The translations under genes and the position numbers were made by a program. Shown one piece after another: positions 61,882-64,000 of a DNA stretch of 64,000 bases. Source of the DNA: Flavobacterium pectinovorum (GTDB lineage: Bacteria; Bacteroidota; Bacteroidia; Flavobacteriales; Flavobacteriaceae). Location: the NCBI RefSeq assembly GCF_900142715.1, contig NZ_FRBX01000004.1, forward strand, positions 434,001 to 498,000, in the 5' to 3' direction. The stretch's first letter is position 1. The number at the start of each line of letters is the position of its first letter. Under the pieces are notes generated by a model. It was not told the origin of the DNA, ran no database searches, and worked only from the letters and a program-made list of their open reading frames with translations.

Positions 61882-61907
61882 AATGACCTTCACAAGTGAA
61901 GGTCATT
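61882..61907. terminator. Terminator after the four-gene cassette
   Basis: AATGACCTTCAC (61882-61893), 2-nt loop, GTGAAGGTCATT (61896-61907), then TTAG. A 12-bp perfect stem, 32 bp past the methylase stop and 22 bp before the HTH gene stop, so it can serve both converging units. Confidence 0.75.
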
Positions 61908-61928
61908 TTAGTCAAACATATATTCTCT

Positions 61929-62207
61929 TCACTTAAGATTATTTACTCCTTCCATCAATTTTTGGATATCTTCATAACGATAATACATTAACCCACCAAT
62001 TTTATTATAGGGCAAAGTACCATTTATCCTAAGATTCTGTAGAGTTCCGGCAGAAATACTGAGAAGTTTACGAACCTCATAACTTTTGAGCCAAACGCGC
62101 GTTTCCTCGCCTTTTTTGCGCGGATACTGTTGATAGCTTCTTATTTCTTCCAGCAGTTCTTTTTTAAATTTTTCTAGGTCATCCCTTGTAATAAGATCTA
62201 CATTCAT
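61929..62207 (-). CDS. Excisionase-like helix-turn-helix protein
   Basis: 92 aa from the ATG at 62207 (MNVDLITRDDLEKFKKELLE); three extra codons upstream are possible. After an N-terminal helix comes the winged-helix part WLKSYEVRKLLSISAGTLQNLRINGTLPYNKIGGLMYYRYEDI (in parts: YEVRKLLSISAGTLQNLR, TLPYNKIGGLMYY). This is the MerR/excisionase type common near the ends of Bacteroidetes integrative elements, and similar in kind to the one at 28620. It converges with the cassette. Confidence 0.82.
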   Translation of the reverse strand: MNVDLITRDDLEKFKKELLEEIRSYQQYPRKKGEETRVWLKSYEVRKLLSISAGTLQNLRINGTLPYNKIGGLMYYRYEDIQKLMEGVNNLK

Positions 62208-63086
62208 ACTACACACTTTTTACTTTAATACTATCATTCCCCACCACCTTAAGCGTCTAAGCTTCAAGATTAGGCAAAATAAATGCATTGTGATATCAAT
62301 AAAGTGGATTTGCGTACGTTTGGCAGACAATGGCTTTTTTTTGCTGATGAAGGTGAAGGTATATATACTCTAAAAGATGCTGTCGTTATTTTTTAACAAA
62401 AACAGCATATTCTCCCTTCACAACGTTTGGTGCAAAAGAGATATTTATCAGAGAGCAGTTAACTGTCTGCAAACGTAAAAAGCGACTAATAGACAAATAT
62501 GGGAGATAAGCAGACCTATTAAATGGGAGTTCAGCGACATACTTTTACTTAAAAAAGTATCATGAAATTCGGCTTCTTAGTTTTACTGCTTTCTGCAGCT
62601 TACTAATGATGGTGACTATTTTTTGTTAGAAACATTTTTATTACTAAATTTTGTCTTTAGATTTTCTAATCAGAATTATCTATTAGGAGGAAGTGAGAAT
62701 AATTTCATAATTAACTTCCTCTGCCTATTAGATAGAACCTCCAGATCGCACCGTAAATAGATTATTTAGGAACTTTAGGAAATCACTATTAAGGCGTTGA
62801 AATTAATTGCTATTTTGACAAGCATTAAAATCTAAATTAAAAGAAATATACAGTGGCTATACATTTTAAATTATTCGTTGAAATTCAAAAAATAAGATGT
62901 GGGCATTTGTTGTTTTTAAGCTATAGACCAATATGTTTTTTTTAAAGGCTTATCCCGTGAAGAATAAGCACTTTATTATTATATGAAAGCAGAATATTTG
63001 CAGTGTCTTTATTTTAGATCACCTATAGCTAATCTTTTTTAAATTAATGGTGATCAAGTGCCTGCAGTATTACAGGTTTCCAAAAT
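62208..63086. other. Long non-coding stretch near the possible element end
   Basis: 879 bp, AT-rich, with no convincing gene. A near-perfect inverted pair, ACGTTTGgCAGACA (62316-62329) and TGTCTGCAAACGT (62464-62476), differs by one extra base. A weaker pair GATCACC (63017) / GGTGATC (63049) lies near the SnoaL stop. No tRNA, terminal repeat or integrase gene was found. It may hold an attachment site or arm sites. Confidence 0.5.
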
Positions 63087-63530
63087 TTAAGCTGACAGAT
63101 CAATGTCAAAAGCCTTAGCCATGATAAATGGATTGAAGTATTCTGCATACTCAAGTATTTTACCATTCTCCATCTTGAAAGTTCCTACATAGTCGTTTGC
63201 ATAAACACTGCCGTCATGAAGTCCTATCTCTCCTGTGAATTTGGCAAAGATCAGATTCGGGTCGTCAGTAGTATAAAGACGACGTGGGTAGCGGAAGTAG
63301 GCGAAACGGGAAGGTAGTTCGCTAAATTGTTTATAGACCGCATCAAGTCCGTTTACACTGCTTTGATAGCCCTTTGGTGCATAAGGCATCAGTTGTTTAC
63401 CTTCGGGTGCGAAAATTTCCTTAATCACCTCAAAATCCTGTGTTTCCATTGTGTGAAAGAATCGCTCTACGACGAGCCTATTTTGTTCAGCAAGTTCTTG
63501 AGTAGAAAGATTAATAGTTGATTTCGACAT
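63087..63530 (-). CDS. SnoaL-like (NTF2 fold) protein
   Basis: 147 aa, soluble, one alpha+beta domain typical of SnoaL/PhzA-like proteins: VVERFFHTMETQDFEVIKEIFAPEG (in part: RFFHTMETQDFEVIKEIF) at the start and a later VYANDYVGTFKMENGKILEYAEYFNP (in part: NGKILEYAEYFNP). Such proteins act as small isomerases, hydratases or ligand binders. It lies 115 bp downstream of the dehydrogenase gene on the same strand. It is likely host or accessory metabolism, with no link to transfer. Confidence 0.8.
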   Translation of the reverse strand: MSKSTINLSTQELAEQNRLVVERFFHTMETQDFEVIKEIFAPEGKQLMPYAPKGYQSSVNGLDAVYKQFSELPSRFAYFRYPRRLYTTDDPNLIFAKFTGEIGLHDGSVYANDYVGTFKMENGKILEYAEYFNPFIMAKAFDIDLSA

Positions 63531-63645
63531 AAGAATATGAATTAATGTTAATATTTAAAAAGTGAATTATGCTGCTGGGTTCCTGTGATTAAAATAAACA
63601 GGGTAGACAGCAGTAGTTATATGGAATAGAATCTTTATAAAGAAA

Positions 63646-64000
63646 TTATATTACCAAAAGCCCGCCATCTATGGGCAGAGCATGACCAATCATATAGCTG
63701 GCATCTGAACTGCAAAGCCAAAGCACAGCATTTGAAATTTCTTCAGGACGTCCCAATCTTCCTAGAGGGATAAGTCGGACGAATTCTTCCATGCTAAATC
63801 CTTCGCTGTTAAGCATTGATTCCACCATTGATGTCCTGATGGTACCGGGACAAACAGCATTAACTCTGATACCTTTAGGTGCGTACTCAACAGCAGCAGT
63901 TTTGGTAAGACCAATGACACCGTGCTTTGAGGAGATATATCCACCAAGTCCAGCTGTTGTCACGAAGCCACCTACAGATGAACAATTGACTACTGAACCG
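63646..64000 (-). CDS. Short-chain dehydrogenase/reductase (C-terminal part)
   Basis: The right edge cuts the gene; 118 residues are seen. The frame enters at the edge and reads GSVVNCSSVGGF, with the SDR active-site Ser, followed by GYISSKHGV with the Tyr-x3-Lys pair. Then come RVNAVCPGTIRTSM and LPIDGGLLVI, the family end. It is NAD(P)-dependent. The substrate is unknown. An ATG-like start inside the window would be wrong, since the conserved sequence continues past the edge. Confidence 0.9.
   Translation of the reverse strand, partial: GSVVNCSSVGGFVTTAGLGGYISSKHGVIGLTKTAAVEYAPKGIRVNAVCPGTIRTSMVESMLNSEGFSMEEFVRLIPLGRLGRPEEISNAVLWLCSSDASYMIGHALPIDGGLLVI

Larger units (their letters stand above)
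1..62216. mobile_element. Integrative conjugative element (CTnDOT-like), internal portion
   Basis: The order tra(A to M) - mob(A,B,C) - methylase/helicase - DUF1896 - topB - DUF4099/3945 - excisionase-like HTH - rteC matches the backbone of Bacteroidota conjugative transposons. The tra operon runs off the left edge at traM. The right boundary is a guess: the last gene with a mobile-element flavour is the excisionase-like HTH gene at 61929-62207, followed by a long non-coding stretch and then ordinary metabolic genes. No integrase, no tRNA target and no terminal direct repeat could be identified, so the ends are not defined. Confidence 0.85.

Noticed and set aside
63963..63965. Apparent start of the dehydrogenase at a GTG near 63963
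   Set aside because: The conserved SDR sequence (NCSSVGGF) continues upstream past this codon to the window edge, so the gene is cut by the edge.
1..64000. CRISPR array, tRNA, rRNA or insertion sequence
   Set aside because: No repeat-spacer series, cloverleaf or transposase gene was recognised by eye. The 16-bp array at 10105 is continuous without unique spacers.

Overview
The window is most of an integrative and conjugative element of the Bacteroidota conjugative-transposon type (CTnDOT-like in gene content). The host is probably a flavobacterium or sphingobacterium. Reasons: a Bacteroidetes-type tra set, a YWFCY-type coupling protein, RteC, a SusC/SusD pair, DUF6520 and DUF1896 family proteins, weak ribosome binding sites, and promoter-like TAnnTTTG boxes. 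Base composition is moderately AT-rich; by eye it is richer in AT in the cargo than in the transfer genes. No rRNA, tRNA, CRISPR array or insertion sequence was recognised.

Layout. 1-9947 (minus strand): transfer genes traA, a DUF3408 gene, traD, traE, traF, traG, traI, traJ, traK, an unknown gene, traL and traM (cut by the left edge). A SIR2-domain gene sits in the opposite direction between traD and traE. 9948-10637: non-coding region with a 16-bp periodic repeat block, two terminator-like hairpins and a large inverted repeat that is a good oriT candidate. 10638-14489 (plus): mobA, mobB relaxase and mobC coupling protein. 14673-16347: PIN-like protein and a small unknown. 16378-22186 (minus): giant N6-methylase/helicase and DUF1896. 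22417-24096 (plus): PIN-like protein with many zinc ribbons. 24130-30014 (minus): ORF6N-PLD protein, topoisomerase III, DUF4099/DUF3945 protein, excisionase-like HTH protein and RteC.

After rteC comes about 32 kb of cargo. 30179-34088: a coupled lipoprotein / small membrane protein / AraC operon, divergent from a membrane-anchored TPR-AraC regulator. 34114-41305 (minus): a gene block with two HEPN-like proteins (both with Rx4H), a zinc metalloprotease without signal peptide, a GNAT-like protein, a PLD-family protein, several unknowns and an XRE regulator. 41306-41928: structured non-coding region. 41929-50836: SusC, SusD and a secreted S9 peptidase, then a MauE-like membrane protein and a DUF6520 protein on the other strand. 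51094-56191: an S24 repressor divergent from dinB and dnaE, with three operator-like sites between them, which together look like a mobile inducible mutagenesis cassette. 56457-61849: a four-gene operon of an unknown protein, a P-loop ATPase, a protein with a PD-(D/E)XK-like nuclease motif, and a D12-class adenine methyltransferase. This is the best candidate for an undescribed restriction- or BREX-like defence system. 61929-62207: another excisionase-like HTH gene. 62208-63086: non-coding. 63087-64000 (minus): a SnoaL-like protein and a partial short-chain dehydrogenase that look like ordinary chromosomal or accessory metabolism.

The mob, tra, topB, helicase and rteC genes form the transfer backbone. 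Single putative effectors (SIR2, PIN, PIN) sit in backbone gaps, and larger islands lie beyond rteC. No integrase is visible, so neither end of the element is defined here. All function calls rest on motifs read by eye; no database search was possible.
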